Below, piece after piece: positions 10,391-23,824 of a stretch of 64,000 nucleotides of DNA (the first letter of the stretch is position 1; the number at the start of each line of letters is the position of its first letter). The DNA comes from Cydia pomonella. Lineage: Eukaryota > Arthropoda > Insecta > Lepidoptera > Tortricidae. A program made the position numbers and the translations under genes. The stretch is taken from assembly GCF_033807575.1 (NCBI RefSeq), contig NC_084704.1:34697968-34761967 (forward strand), read 5' to 3'. The notes below the pieces were generated by a model, which made no database searches, was not told the DNA's origin, and saw nothing but the letters and a program-made list of their open reading frames with translations.

Positions 10391-12199
10391 CACACCGCGC
10401 CTTGCCGCCTGTGATAAAAGCTGTTCGTATGAGTTTTGATGGGTACTGAAGAGTTCTTCACTTCTTGACAAACGTAACATACTATCTTAACAATAATGCA
10501 ATCGCAACGTCAGGGAAACTTACCAACATTACGTATATAATGGGTTTCTTCTCGGGAGTATGGTTATTGAGGATAATGTTCTTCTGAAATGCGTAAATTT
10601 GGCAGCCGGATCTTCTTCTAATGGTATCCATCGATTCGACGACTTCTTCTCTATAAAGCCTATTTGGGTAAAATAAGAAGAGAAACTCCAGAGATAAATA
10701 GATGCCCCAAACAGCAATTCTACAAAATAACAATCGGACTTCCACTCAGTCATATTCCAACTTCACTCGTACATTTCACTTTTCTATATATCGAAAGAGC
10801 AGACTATAATCTCAAATCATTCGCTCGCCCTTCTTCCATCTATTTGTTTGATTATCAGTATGTTTTTTCATCCTTAGGTAGAACATTTCCATTGAAAAAG
10901 TCTATCTCCCATTCCTAGGGTTATCTTTTACTTACATCCCTACGCATTAATAAACTCCCCGTAGTCCTCGTCGCATGACTTGATAACCACTTTTCTTTTC
11001 AGGGTGCCCCATAATATTACTCGTTCCGTCTAAATACTCCACACACACACACACAGCTACTTTTCTCTCGCACATGCGCATTTCTAAATCCCATGACTCC
11101 AATTCTCACGGCTCAGGACTGTTTCGTCCTCAATCCATATTTTTAAATCATTCAGAATGCCATGTCGTCAGCACAAAATTTTCTAAATCATCACCTTCCT
11201 AACTCGTCCATATAATCCATATTACTATTATTACTGCAGTCACAGATCTTCTACATTCCTATTTTGACCATAGTGCCAACTCGTCAACATTATTGTACCA
11301 TTAATTATCCTGACTGCCTTATATAAGTAAGACAAATAAGGCATTTTTCATTTACTTTTGCATGTTTTTTTTCAACTGAAAATTTTTGGCTTGAAAGTCT
11401 TGGCCTGTCATTTTGACCTCAACCAATATCAACACTGCGGAACATGTAGGAATGTGGACGAGTTAGCACTGTAGACCATATAGGAATGTGGACAAGATAG
11501 CAAAGTGACGATATAGGAATGTTGACGAATCAGAACAGTGGACAATAATGACAAGTTCTGAAGGTGTCGAAATAGATTTGTGGACGAAGCGGTCCTCGGT
11601 CTTAAAGCAGAACTAAGTCATTCAAACCCAGCACACACGATTATTCCGTTCAAAGCTTTTCTCATATCACACAAACAGAATCCACTCAATCCAAGACACA
11701 CCCCAACTTTAGCAATTTTAATTGAATTTATTTTCTTGGGAGATCGGAGGATTTTGCACGCCTGATGGTGCAGACGAATTTGCCCCAGAGTGACACTTTA
11801 CATAGAAGTAAAGATCGTTAAAACTCTGCTTTTACCCACAGTTAAAACTGGAACGGGCATTAAATCAACAACGTGAATTATCAAAACACACATAGTAAAA
11901 TGCTTTGACTCTGAACATAGCAAACTTAGTTTACTGAAAAAAAGTTGTAAATTAAATTAAATTTAAAGAAATAATGTAATGTCCAACTTCAATTTCATAT
12001 TATTATTGTTTGGACTGCAAATTAGGCGATGGCGCATTGAAAGTGAAGTGCATTCTTTAAAGGCATTATTTTCATTTTAAAAACGCTGTTCAAAACTTGT
12101 AGATCACTGTAGTAGAGTGCAGTGATATTATGAACGCTTGTAATTTGTTATTGATTAGTCTTTCTTTCTTCTTATCTTTCTTTATTTACTAATTGCTTT
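10391..12199. other. No recognised gene; one inverted-repeat pair
   Basis: An open frame on the minus strand at 10482-10745 matches no family I know. A pair of inverted segments (11253-11291 and 11449-11487, sharing CATTCCTAT and AACTCGTC) suggests a decayed foldback element. An AC dinucleotide run lies near 11041-11056. Confidence 0.4.
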
Positions 12200-12720
12200 T
12201 TAGGGTTCCGTAGTCAACTAGGAACCCTTATAGTTTCAGCATGTCCGTCTGTCTGTCCGAGGCTTTTCTCCGTGATCGTTAGTGCTAGAAAGCTGAAATT
12301 TGGCATAGATATAGTAATCAATCCGAAAAAGTGGTAAAATAAAATCCAAAAAAATGTTTTTAGGGTACATCCCATAATATTAAAAAAAAGACGCTTTATC
12401 TCAATAATGTGGAATATCGTTGGATAGGTCTTTCTAAATGAATACGGGTCTACAACAAGCATTTTTTGAAGTGATTATTTTCAGATATAATCGCATCGAA
12501 AGAAAAAAATGTGTTCCCCTCACCCTTCAAACTTTTCAACCATGGGTCCAAAAAATATGGAATAAATCATGAAAGTAAAGCTTTCAACGAAAACTATAGT
12601 GGACATTATCAGTTAACTGTTTTTGAGTTATCGCAGTCTTCCCTTCTTACTAAGAGACGTATGAAACGCTGCGTAAAACCTTTTGCTTGTTATTTAAGAA
12701 AGTGAATAGTTTCAGAATCC
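12200..12720. mobile_element. GGGTTCCGT-family interspersed repeat
   Basis: Begins TTAGGGTTCCGTAGTC with the CCGTCTGTCTGTCCG run and continues through AAGCTGAAATTTGGCATAG and a GTTGGATAGGTC segment. I recall this as a very common lepidopteran repeat. Open frames inside it are by-products. Confidence 0.65.
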
Positions 12721-12949
12721 CTCCGAATGTTCAAAATAATTTACTAATTAAGTTCAAAATACAACAATGTTACAAAATAATGTTAATAATTTAGGTAATA
12801 TTATATATATCATCCATTATAATATGCACTGCATTATAATTAACTAGCATTATGTAAAGCCTGACCAGTAATATATGATCACGCGCCATATTGTAGTATA
12901 GCCATATAGTATTATATATATATATATATATTTATGTAATGTATGTATG

Positions 12950-13166
12950 TGTCTTTATGTATTTAAGTAGTTTATAATTAATTTATGTGTATTAGGACTC
13001 TAATTCTTTCAATTTCAATTTCTTTTAGTTTTAAACGCGCCGCCTACAATCTTTTCTGCTTTGCCCTAAGGTTGACTGGTAGAGAATGCCTCACGGCATT
13101 AAGTTTGCCTTTTGTACATTAAGTTTGTCTTTTGTGCAATAAAGTTTTAAATAAATAAATAAATAT
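12950..13166 (+). mobile_element. LINE or SINE 3' tail
   Basis: Contains GGTTGACTGGTAGAGAATGCC, then GGCATTAAGTTTGCCTTTTG and a GCAATAAAG signal, ending in (TAAA)n. This is the form of a 5'-truncated non-LTR element tail. Confidence 0.65.
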
Positions 13167-14924
13167 TGCGCAATTTCATTGGAACTAAATTTTTCATACT
13201 AAACTGAACTGTCCTATACATGAGACACAACAGCGCCCTCTTGACAATGATCATATATTTCTGGTCGGGCTTTATTATAATTACCTTAGCGCTTTCTGCA
13301 CTATTAGTGAAAGGCGTTTGTACTAATATTGGCGGTTCAGATTGAGAAATAAAGAATGTTCAAATTAATATAAAATTACATTCAAATTTAAAGGTCATGG
13401 AATGATTTTTAAAATGAAATATTTTCCCTTTTTCATTAGACAAATAAATCATGTATTACTTCGGAAACAACAAGGATGATTATTAGTTTTTTGCGTGACG
13501 TCCGTAGATCCCTTATCCGAAGGTATGATTCATTTTGACACGTCATGAGGGACATAAAATTGCCTTTGGCATTTTTAAAGACGCCATTGCCCCACCAGTA
13601 GTTGGGTTGGTGTAATATTGAGACCTCTTACTGGTTACCTGTACATAAGCTCGCGTGGTCATAAGTCGATCCGTATGCTTGATTATTTTCCCCAATGCTG
13701 TTCAAATGCGCATGTGGCTGTCATGTGATGCTCTCGGGCAACTCCACTTTCTGTTATTACGTTATTTTTTTGTAAGACTATTTAGGGACGTTTATGTCTG
13801 TTTCTCGAAAAAAAGGAGTACCGATGAAGAGATACTCTACAGCAACAGTAGCCTGAAAATTAATTTTGTTTGTAACTACCTATTTTCAAACTAAACTAGT
13901 TTAGTTAGACCAGAGACCAATCGCGTGGGCTATCTTGATGATTCTTATATCAATCGATGTATCTTACTTGTCCCAGTGTCAAAGACATGAAATTAAGAAA
14001 TAAACAATATGGCGACAATCAGATGATTTAATTTTACTTTAGCTATCGCTGTCAGGTTTATTTGCCAGAGAGCATGGAAATGACGACACCCCCATATTAA
14101 AATCCCATTCCCATCAATCCCTCGCATTCATGAATTCCCAAACCCATCCCTTCCCATCAATCAAATGAGCTCCAGCGCGCATGGGCTCATATAGCCGGTG
14201 CGGTTTCATTATATTGCAGTACATATGATCGGTCGGCTGAATTATATGTAAAATCTTTAGACCGCAATGTAGGTAACTAAAATCGCATGCGAGTTTGCGC
14301 GCCGTCTAAATGATCCTTAAGTATCTTTCGTTCAATCATGTGATTTACACGACAAAAAATACCTGAAAAAGTCATTTCCGAACGTCGTCTGTCTGTATGT
14401 CAAACCGTAGTGATCTCAACAATAGCTTGAAATGTCCAGTATATCGTACTCGGAACCTGACGCTGCGTAACATTACGTAGTTTTCAGTATTATATTTCTG
14501 TGGAGTGATTAGGTACGGAAATTGTGAATGAATATAACAAAACACTATATAATCTCCAAAAAAATGTAAGCCCATGGTGTGGTAAGACATCTGATCTGTC
14601 AAATCGTTTTCTAACAGTTGCGGATTATACAAATAAGAATATTAATAATGTCCCGAAACTGTCAATAGGGAATTAAAAGATTATTTTATGATAGCAATCG
14701 GATGATGGGTACGCTGATTGACATGTTCATGATTCGATTAAGGATATTCAGAATATCCAAATAAATCAAAACCTTTGAGGTCAAAAGAAAAAACTCCGAA
14801 CGATGGGCAAAGTAATGATTAAACCCCTTTTATCGGGACAATTTCAAGGATATCTCAGTGAAATACGCATTTTTGGCTACGACGCTGTCACTATGCGACT
14901 TGGTTTAGACATACCTGTTGACAG
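13167..14924. other. No gene seen
   Basis: Mixed-composition unique sequence. The longest frames (13655-13894 plus, 14372-14632 minus) lack recognisable motifs, splice context or codon bias. Confidence 0.45.
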
Positions 14925-15095
14925 ACATTAGTTTTAAAGGAAACTCGCAAAATTCATCTGTAAATTTAAAAAAAACTACTTATTCGCTGTAATGTTGCAT
15001 CTGTAAGCAGAAATAAAGTGTCCTGTGCAGACAACACACAAACATGCAAAAAAGATATTTTTTTTGTCGAATTCGATAGTCATATTAAACATTTG
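14925..15095. repeat. Dispersed repeat, copy A (copy B at 55600-55775)
   Basis: Shares AGTTTTAAAGGAAACTCGCA, then AAAAAACTACT, TTATTCG and GTGCAGA-AACACA blocks in the same order with copy B. Both read in the same orientation. It is not assigned to a known element. Confidence 0.75.
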
Positions 15096-15119
15096 TACTT
15101 TTTAACCAATTCCCAAATT

Positions 15120-15565
15120 CTTTCCTAAAGCGTTCAGATTTGTTCTGTGCTAATCCCATACCACAATATAAATATCTCCTCAATCAGCCACGTTGTATGA
15201 CTAGCATTTATAAAAAAAATGCTTTCAATATAAGTATTGTTATCTATAACAAGTTGCCAGTTCAAATAAAAACTCTTGAAGGCAATGAATTTAAGCAAAC
15301 CTTAAGAAATTGGCTTCTTGATCGGTGCTTCTCTAGTACTCAAGATTTTTTTAAATAACAGTCTGCGTAAATCTGTAAACATTTGATAATTTTTATAAAA
15401 GGTTATAGTTGTTTGAAATAGTTATTAAGTTTTCAAATGAAATTATTTTTAAGATGCCTTCATGGATTTGCATGCTGCTTGTACACAGCTGAAAAGGTGA
15501 AACAAACTACTGTGTACTTACATAAGACTTGTAAACGTTACCCTTTTTATGCAAATAAATGATTG
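15120..15565 (+). mobile_element. 5'-truncated LINE: reverse-transcriptase ORF C-terminus and 3' UTR
   Basis: The frame at 15140-15358 ends with YNKLPVQIK, FKQTLRNWLLD and CFSSTQDF, the usual C-terminal style of CR1/Jockey-type ORF2. The 3' UTR runs to GCAAATAAATGATTGTTTG. It is dead through 5' truncation. Confidence 0.75.
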
Positions 15566-16194
15566 TTTGTTTGTCATATATATTGTTCCTTATGACCTCA
15601 GGAATGCGTGCTTAAAATTTGTCGGGTTACTCCAGCCCACGGAGTATATCTTACGCACCGCTGTTTTTTATTATAATTAGATAAATTCGCATAACCCCTT
15701 CCACCCGAAATAATGAGATTTGCTAACTTATTGACATGTGTTTAAAATTTACATTTACCTGTAAACAACCCTTACAATCACATTCTGACCGGGTGTAAAG
15801 GGATAACATAAAAACAATTCGGGTACGAGTTTTTAACGCGATAAAAAATAAATTAGGCAATTTTCGTTTTTAATTAGAATTCTAAAAGTAGGACAAAAAT
15901 AAGATGGCTGCGCAATCAACGTTACGTTTAGCGCGTTATAAAAACTGTACGTAAGTTTATGTAAAAGAAAGGCACATCCTCATATCAGCAAAAATTATTC
16001 GATGAATTAACCCGTCCAAAAAAAGCGTGAAAACTAGACTTTTGATTTTTACTAAAAACACAATTAACACATGAAATAAAAATGTAACAGCGCAGCCACT
16101 AATATTTTAATAAATTATGCGCCCGATGCGTTGGGCAATGTGCTGTTTCAATTACATAATAATTAATTATTTTATTCCAGATTTTAATTCATTA
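15566..16194. other. No gene seen
   Basis: AT-rich unique sequence without convincing coding signal. Confidence 0.45.
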
Positions 16195-16290
16195 TCTTTG
16201 ATGCACACAGACAGACGGATGGACGAACGGACAGACGAGAGACACCCACAGAGGCTGAGAAGTCAGTCCTTATAAGGGTTCCGTTCTTCT
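16195..16290 (-). mobile_element. GGGTTCCGT-family fragment
   Basis: ACAGACAGACGG-type runs followed by TTATAAGGGTTCCGTTCTTC, the antisense end of the same interspersed family as 12200-12720. Confidence 0.55.
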
Positions 16291-16550
16291 TCAGAAGGGT
16301 TATCTAAGCAAAAAGTAAGAGAAGCGATATTTAAATAACAACTTTAATTGGCGCATGATAGAAGCTTTTGGTATATTTCCGTTTGACCCCACCTCCCCAC
16401 AGGATCTATGCGGACAGATAGGAATTATTCCTTCCTGCCGTATCAGCCGGGGATAGATTGAATTTGGATAAATTATTATATACCCCGTAGTTTTACCACA
16501 ACAACACATGAGAGAGCAACACATGTGGAAATGAGTGCTGCGCTGAGCTT

Positions 16551-16602
16551 TATTCCCATCTGTCCCCGCCCACGTGTTCGTAGCGGGGACAGATGTCCAT
16601 AA
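16551..16602. repeat. Hairpin of the TTCCCATTTGTCCC family with CACGTG loop, copy 5
   Basis: TATTCCCATCTGTCCCCGCC faces GCGGGGACAGATG, with CACGTG at the head of the loop as in copies 2 and 3. Confidence 0.75.
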
Positions 16603-17022
16603 TGTACAATGATTCAAATACTTTTTAAATCTCTCAGAATGAGGCACAGCAAATAAATGAGTATTTTGCTTGTTATTTATATAATATTATATATTTTTGT
16701 AACTTATTCATAGATTAGATCCAAAATAGCCAAAAATTAAAATGAAGGTTTTTGTATTCAATAGACGTAGTTAGTGTAGTTACGAAGAGTGAGCCAAACA
16801 CCTAAATTAGGTATGAGAGATCGGGTGCCTGTAAAATACAAGTGATTAAAAGTGGATTTATATCATATAATACTAAAATCATTTTTCAAAATCTATATAT
16901 AGATATAGGTTTGCGTTTCTGGGTCTACTTTTTCATGACTATTAATCTATGATATTGCTAGAAAAAAGTATGATAGATATTGAATTCGTGTATAAAAATA
17001 GTATTCTCAAATTGGAGCTGTT

Positions 17023-17217
17023 CTGTACCCCTAGTGTAACTTTGATCGACATCATAACGTGACGAACGCGTTTGCGTTAAGTCTCATTTTGTATAGGATT
17101 TTGAGGTTCCAAAACGTCCCGCTTGGCGCGCTCTTTCGAAATCCAATACAAAATGAGACTAAACGCAAACGCGTACGTCACGTTTGGAAATCGAATTTAT
17201 TTACACTAGGGGTACAG
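17023..17217. mobile_element. MITE with about 70-bp inverted repeats
   Basis: CTGTACCCCTAGTGTAA at the left faces TTACACTAGGGGTACAG at the right. Inner blocks ACGCGTTTGCGTTAAGTCTC and GAGACTAAACGCAAACGCGT also pair. Confidence 0.88.
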
Positions 17218-17600
17218 GATTGTATCTAAGTAAAAAGTACAAAGTGTTAATTCGTAATAGATACAATACTAGAAGTGTGAGAGATAAAAAGCTGATACAA
17301 CCAAAAATTAACAATTATTACGGAAAAAGAACCTCAAAGTACATGTTACCACAAATACTGAATAAAATTAGCTTACTACGACACAGTCCTAAATTAAGTA
17401 AATCCCTGATTAAAAGCAGGCTAAAAGAGCGTCTCCTCGATTACCTTAATGTACTCGTATGAGAGCATGCTAATAATAGGTTCAATAGGTTAAGCTGTTA
17501 AACTGTATAAAGAACTGAGCTCCTCTCGCCAATAAACGTTACAGTTTGGCGGGAATAAAAATGTATTATATATAATTTGTTTTAATTGTAATATATAAAA
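17218..17600 (+). mobile_element. LINE 3' remnant
   Basis: The frame to 17462 has RYNTRSVRDKKLIQP, NNYYGKRTSKYMLPQ and a basic tail, a pattern seen at the C-terminus of non-LTR reverse transcriptases. The stop is followed by a short UTR with CAATAAACG. The MITE at 17023 abuts its 5' end. Confidence 0.6.
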
Positions 17601-18672
17601 AAAAATAGGAATTTGTTGACCAAATTGTATATATTAATATTGATTAAATTAAAGTAAAAAGATGGTAACGCAGTGGTAAATGCCTTATTTTCATACAAAT
17701 CGGGAGCCAATCAAGGACCACTGCATAGTGTTAGCCGAACGTTAATTAGAATTGACCATATTGAAATATAACTATTACAAATTGAACCGTAAACCGTAAC
17801 GGACGGTTACAGTTCACGGTTCAATTTATAATGATTATCATTACTTTCGGATCACCGCTCGTACACAACATACTATTTATTTTCTGAGAAAGGCAATTAA
17901 AGATATAAATTCACAGGAAACTTGGCCAAAGGTACCTTTTATCAGAGAAGGGTCCTTATGCTTCATGTTCATTGGGACCTTTCCACCAGAAAAGTGTCCT
18001 TATGCTCCACTCAATGTTCATTAGGACGCTTCTGTGATGGAAAGCCACAAATAAAATATGCTCTTTTCGTTCTCCTTTTTGATACTTTATTCTAAAAGAT
18101 TCATCTTAGAAAACTGCTTGGAACTGATTTGTATTTATTTTATTATTATTTGGTAAGTTACGCATCCATTATTATTATTATTATTATTCAGTAATATATT
18201 AACTTAATAGAGGACTCGATCAACTTGCATCCTCAAGACGAAAAAATATTTTATAGTCATGTATTTGAGAAAGATTTTTATTTATAAATTATAATATAGG
18301 AATAAGCTCTGGAGAGTATAGTTTTTACTTACTGATAAGTTTACTTACTTCCTGTGTCCGTTGATGAAAATAATCTTTCAATTACTCAGCCGTTGTGAAA
18401 TGGATATTCCTCAAAGTGTGTGGAGATCAATTTCCATACCAGTATTACAGCATAATTTCCAAAAAATATTCGTAATTCCGTCAATTATTTTGCATTTAGT
18501 TGATAAAATTGATAGAATAACCTCAGAGTATATTTTTGTGATTAAAGATTTTTCATACAAACAGTGTGAAGATAAAGTATGTAGACATAAATATATAAAA
18601 AAATTGGCTGTTATAACAGTAATAGCTAAACACTCTAAAAACATTAATATGGAAATTGACTTAACATCCACC
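17601..18672. other. No recognised gene
   Basis: Holds a (TTA)n run near 18168-18188 and a 107-codon AT-rich frame at 18361-18684 that I cannot assign; its end overlaps the next MITE, which argues against a real gene. Confidence 0.4.
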
Positions 18673-18874
18673 TTAACCTTTTGAATGCTTTGTCATAAAC
18701 ACAAACATCACTCGAACGCCAAGCTCCCGTGCGCAAGGGAGCTAATGTAAGCTTACTCGAAAGTGTGAAGATTACTTTGACAGCGTCCGCCACAACACCT
18801 ATAGTTGTTCTTGGCGCTGTGGGCACGACAAGTAACGCCGAGTTTAGGTGTTCTTGGCGTTCAAAAGGTTAAAC
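18673..18874. mobile_element. About 200-bp MITE
   Basis: TTAACCTTTTGAA at the left faces TTCAAAAGGTTAA at the right. The interior carries paired GCTCCC/GGGAGC and several CGCC-rich stretches. Confidence 0.75.
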
Positions 18875-19747
18875 CTCCCTGGTAGCCAATATGAACGCCA
18901 CCTGTAGTCGAAGTAATAAATTTTTGCATAAACCCAAATTAAAACGACCACCAGCAAAATCGATGAAATCGTCTTATGGTAGACTCGGAATGTAGTGTTG
19001 ATAAGACTAGAGTTCTTTAATTCCTCTGCTTTCAGACTCGACTGTGTTTCAGACTCATAGTATAATTAATTCGTATAGTCATAATTAATTCGAAACTCGA
19101 GTTCTTTTCAACTTGTTAGAGACCAGTCTTATGTAGAGACTTGGGTCCTTTTCAGTGAACTATTTTTTTTTAATCTTCATGTAAAATTCATGGGTTAGGC
19201 GCACCATATATTAACGCTTATTTTCTTTACTACTAGGTAAGGTACTAGTATTTAGATTGAACCTACAAAATTGCTGACGGAGTCTATTCGGAGGTTCGAG
19301 TCCTTTTGAGTTGCGTTTAAAAAAGGCTCAAAAAGGGACGTGGGACTTAATACTCTGAAGGTTTATTAGCGCAGTCTCGTAAAAACGAGTAGTTCTTCAA
19401 ACTTAGAGTCAAAGGACTCTAGTTCCTGCCAACACTGACGGTACGAGCTCTGAAAAGTTGTTATTATGTACTTATTCTATTCGATATCAACAAACATTTT
19501 CTGTTCCTAGTATATTAAAATAAGAGCTAATTTGTTTTAGAGAAAACAATAAATAAAATGCAGGCTTGGCGAACAAACCATAACAAAAGGATAATGTTAA
19601 TTTGCATAAAGTCGTAAATTAATAGGATTGGAGTTGAATGTTTTGCATCCTGGATTTTTTATAAGTGGTAGGTAGGTACATATTTTTCTTCTACGGAGCA
19701 CTGTCTTTAACACGTATTGATGCATATTATTCATTATCATTAAAAAA

Positions 19748-19881
19748 GCGGTTTTACATTGCCCGATCCAATATCGGATATCGGATGAACCTTGGAGAAA
19801 AGCAGCTGCTACAGAGTGCCGTATGCCGAATGGCATCAAGTCCTCTTTTCTGGTTTAAGGTTATCGGACAATGTAAAAACG
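19748..19881. mobile_element. About 134-bp MITE
   Basis: GCGGTTTTACATTGCCCGAT faces ATCGGACAATGTAAAAACGC. Frames running through it on both strands are by-products. Confidence 0.8.
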
Positions 19882-20154
19882 CTATTTCACGGCTCCATCC
19901 GTATTTTGGATTTGTAGATGTGTCAGCCAAAGCGTTAATAATGCTGCAAATAGTAAGGGTGCGATCCCACCACACGCTACGAACTTAGGTGAAAACGTGC
20001 CTTATTTGAAAACTTGTAATAATAGGGTTACCACTTAACTTGGTCGGTTAGTGAGATGTTATTATTGTTAACTAAGGTATGGTTGAAGATTTGGATACGT
20101 GCTACTTATTTGTAAGTCCAAATAGATCCTAGATCTTGGGTATGCTACTTAATT

Positions 20155-20234
20155 TACGCATTCACTGCCAGCAATGCCAGGCGGGCGCTTAGTCGTAGTC
20201 GCTTTTCACTCATTCGCCGGCACTGAATGAGTTA
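20155..20234. mobile_element. Short palindromic MITE
   Basis: ACGCATTCACTGCC at the left faces GGCACTGAATGAGTT at the right, with a GC-rich core. Confidence 0.65.
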
Positions 20235-22404
20235 ATTCAATTGTTCTAAAGAAGACCCCATGCGTAAAATGATAAACCTGTACAAGTATTTCTCGGCCCA
20301 CTGGATTCATTGTTAATACAAGGTTATGGATCGGAATTTAAAGACTTTCTTTCAGAGACTAATCGTTTTTGTACATTGTTTATTCCTATTAAAACTCCCA
20401 AAACAAAATGCTTCAGGGGATGGATAGCATAACCCACAGCCCTGTGTCTGCGCACATTTTCGTTATGATCCCAGCTAACTTTAGGATACCTAGTAGTAGA
20501 TACAGTAGTGGGTGAATCAACTCTTCTTATCACTCGTGGCCATGGTTACGGTCGCCTGAGTCACTTTCAAAACCCTGGACTTTATGGTATTTAAAATAAC
20601 CAAACATACATTTATATGGTCATCTACTTAGCATATTAGTAGAACGTAGTAAACATGTTAGATAATATTGTCGCCTGGCTGACGAGACAGAATAACGACA
20701 AAAAAAAAGGTTTTTCACGCAGTTACAACCTCCACATCCCTAGTAGCCAGACCTGTATGGCAAGGGTAATGTGAAAAATAATAATTGGATCGCCTAATAG
20801 TAATAAAAACTGTTATTATTTTGAAACTAGATTGAAGCAAAACGGCTGTAGAAAAATGCTCAAAGCCGCTGCCTGTTTTGACCAGTTTCAACCAATGACA
20901 CGTCCCTCATACTTGGAAAACGCGGTGAAATTGTATATAATAGTTCTATACAATTTCACCATTGTATATTTAGAGTTCTAAAAATGGACGTTCCATGGGT
21001 TGATGAATATATTTGAATAAATTAAGACGAATATTTTGAGGGCTGCCCTGGCACTGCAGCGCGTCGGGTATGTTCGCCGAGTGGCGCACAGACGGCTTCC
21101 ACGCTGCGTAAGAGGATTGCGTCCCTGTGGCAACTCGTGCGGGGCGGCACCAACACTTTCCTGAAGGTGATTGCGGAAAAGGCTGATAGCCCTCTTATCA
21201 CTCAATGGATGTCAGTAAAAAATATAGTGCTTAATAACTTTTTAGTGCTTATGAATAAAGTCTTGTAGAAAAAACTGTGGATACCTGGTGTTGGAAATAA
21301 ATATTTTTATTTTGTTATGGTGGTTTTCTTTCTGTTGAGAAAACTTAAGATATAATTAAATCCATTTAATTATTTACTTAGGTCATATTTGGTAAGAACT
21401 AGTCAGTTTAAAAGTAGATAAATATGCGCAAGTGTGAAAACAATAGTGTTATTTTTAAATTTTGTTCACGATATAAAACATGTATTCTTAAAATATGACG
21501 CAAACGTTAGTCTTAGTACTCTGACATTGGGGACCTTTTACATCTCCAGATTTAACGTATTTTTAACCATAGAGACTATACATCTCTATTGTATTGTAGT
21601 AATTATTTATTTTAAGGTTATTATAATGTAATGTTTACCCAGGTATTGGCTGTGTTATTTATAAATGTTGTTATGTATTTTTCATGTCACTATATGATGT
21701 TACTATAAATGTTGTATTGACTTGTAGAAGAGCCCTTGAGGCCTACTTAAAGAATATTTTTTTGAAAATTAGTCTACCGGTTCCAAAATAGCAGGTAACC
21801 CGACTAATAATACATTTCGATTTCAAATCGTTAATGTCAGGTTCATATTTTTGTAGTTCAAATTGAAGAGTAAAAATTTAATACTTATTCTGTATGTCTT
21901 CTTTTCAAGTCTTTTCTAAAATTTCTGACCCCAATGAATCATTATATATAATGTTATGTTTATAACGTGGAATCACGGGACAGGCTTAGCCTTGTGTGAT
22001 CCACTATATTAATGTTTATGTAACTGACTTTAAAAAATATTTTTTTACTTTAAGACATAATTCTAAAATTGCAACAGGGCGTTCAAATGATAAATCCGAT
22101 TTGTGATATTTAAGTGGTAATTTATTATAAAGTTGACTTTTATTTAATGTTCATAAATAATCAATGTCAAGATTTAACCCTTTATCGATTTACATTTCAG
22201 ATAGTAGACTTAAATTAAAACCTTAATACAAACCTAAAATATGCAATGAATTAACTCGAATAATACGCGATAAAGGGCTAAAATATCTATACGTAGTTAC
22301 CTAATTAAAGCACGCGCACACTGTCACATCTCTCAATCCAATAAACCTACTTTTCGAATTGTCTAGCAACCGCACTATTTAGTCATATAAAACATAAAAC
22401 TAAG
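20235..22404. other. No recognised gene
   Basis: A GC-richer patch at about 21040-21200 might be a decayed gene or element fragment, but it has no motif I know. The rest is AT-rich. Confidence 0.4.
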
Positions 22405-22527
22405 GGCCGGTTCAGACGGACTGCAACTCGACTGCAACTTGTATGGGAACTGCACGTCGACGTTGCAGTTGGAGTGCAGTCGGCATGCAGTTCCCATACA
22501 AGTTGCAGTCCGTCAGAACCGGACCTT
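22405..22527. mobile_element. Foldback MITE
   Basis: GGCCGGTTCAGACGGACTGC faces GCAGTCCGTCAGAACCGG; ACTTGTATGGGAACTGCA and TGCAGTTCCCATACAAGT pair inside. Confidence 0.88.
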
Positions 22528-23695
22528 ATATATAAAACAGAGAACTACTTAATCATGCTTTGGCATGAAAAGGCAATGTCTGAGAAGGTGTGTTGTGAAA
22601 ATGTTAAAAAAATTACAAAATAAGTTATATTTGATCGGTAGGTCCCATCACACGCACCTGCCATTTGTAATTTTTGTACCTTAAAGCAAGATTTTTTTAT
22701 AAACCTTGGTGTTTGCACAAAGCATAGATTACTGAATTCATAATAATGGCAAAACGGAAAATAGAAAAAATAGTATTCATATCTTCAGACAAAATACGTG
22801 TTTGTTTTCAAAATATATATATGAATTAATATTTCCGCATTATTTTATTACATACGAATAATTAAATTTGTGACCTCAAATTAAAAAAATACTTTTAAAC
22901 TAATTCTCCACCAAAATCGATTTATAAGAGAAAAAGAAAACTAATTGGACACCTGAATGCGTATGATGAAACAACGTGCAGTCGCTTTACGAGTGACTGG
23001 CACGTTCTGTGTCTGAGTTACCATTTATCATGAAAAATACTGAATACTTTAATGTAATGTCGCATTTCAGCAACGGAAACCGTTTATATACTTTTATTTA
23101 ATACATAAGATGCCTCTAAAGTACGATCTATCTTATTCTACAATACATGTATCTCATTCATACCCCTCATTCATACTAAATAAAAAAATATCGCATAGCT
23201 AACGCGCGATAATTCGCTTACGAGTTACATTCAATTTATAACTTTTAATCGCAAGTCACTTAAGTTATTAGAGATGAATTAATGACACAGAAGTCAGTGT
23301 ACTAAAAATCTGCGATTAAATTAAATATACGTAGCGGATTTAAGATGTCCCAGGATAAGTAAAGTAATTTTAGCTATGTTAAGAGCTACGAATTATATTG
23401 GAAATATTTCGTTAATATGGAATATTACGCAAAATCTGCGAAGGGGGCGCCACTAGCACAAACAGTAAACAAACCGCCTCGATGCATCAATGTCATATTT
23501 ATACCAAATAATCTTTGAAAATGTCAAAAAACTGTTTACAGCATAGTATACATAATTTACTCTATGGTTTACGGTTCGTGCTAGTGCTGCACTCTGGCTG
23601 CAGAACATTGTTTGGTCGCTTTATATTTAATTTAACCGTAGACGACGTGTTAAGCGGCCGCAACAGTGTTGCAGGTCATGTCAGCAGCGGCGTGT
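22528..23695. other. nonA 3' flank, no other gene seen
   Basis: On the minus strand this lies just downstream of the nonA stop. AATAAA on the minus strand near 23091-23098 is a possible but distant polyadenylation signal. Confidence 0.4.
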
Positions 23696-23824
23696 TTAGA
23701 ATCGTCGGCGTTTGTTAGGGAAATCGTCCATTTGGCGCGGGTTGTCCCAGCCGCGGCCCTGCGGCATGTCATCGTACCCACCGCGTGGGGGCATGTCGAA
23801 GCCTCCGTCCCTGAAGCCTCCGTC
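23696..23824 (-). CDS. nonA: nonA exon 10 (terminal)
   Basis: Acceptor CACCTAG, stop TAA at 23698-23696. Encodes DGGFRDGGFDMPPRGG, GRGWDN and ends FPNKRRRF, like the RRRF terminus of Drosophila NonA. The intron before it is about 3.9 kb. Confidence 0.88.
   Translation of the reverse strand, partial: DGGFRDGGFDMPPRGGYDDMPQGRGWDNPRQMDDFPNKRRRF

Noticed and set aside
10482..10745. Minus-strand frame of 87 codons as a membrane protein gene
   Set aside because: A hydrophobic stretch is present, but there is no family motif, splice context or repeat in another species that I can cite.
18361..18684. 107-codon frame as a small gene
   Set aside because: Very AT-rich, no motif, and its last codons lie in a MITE terminal repeat.
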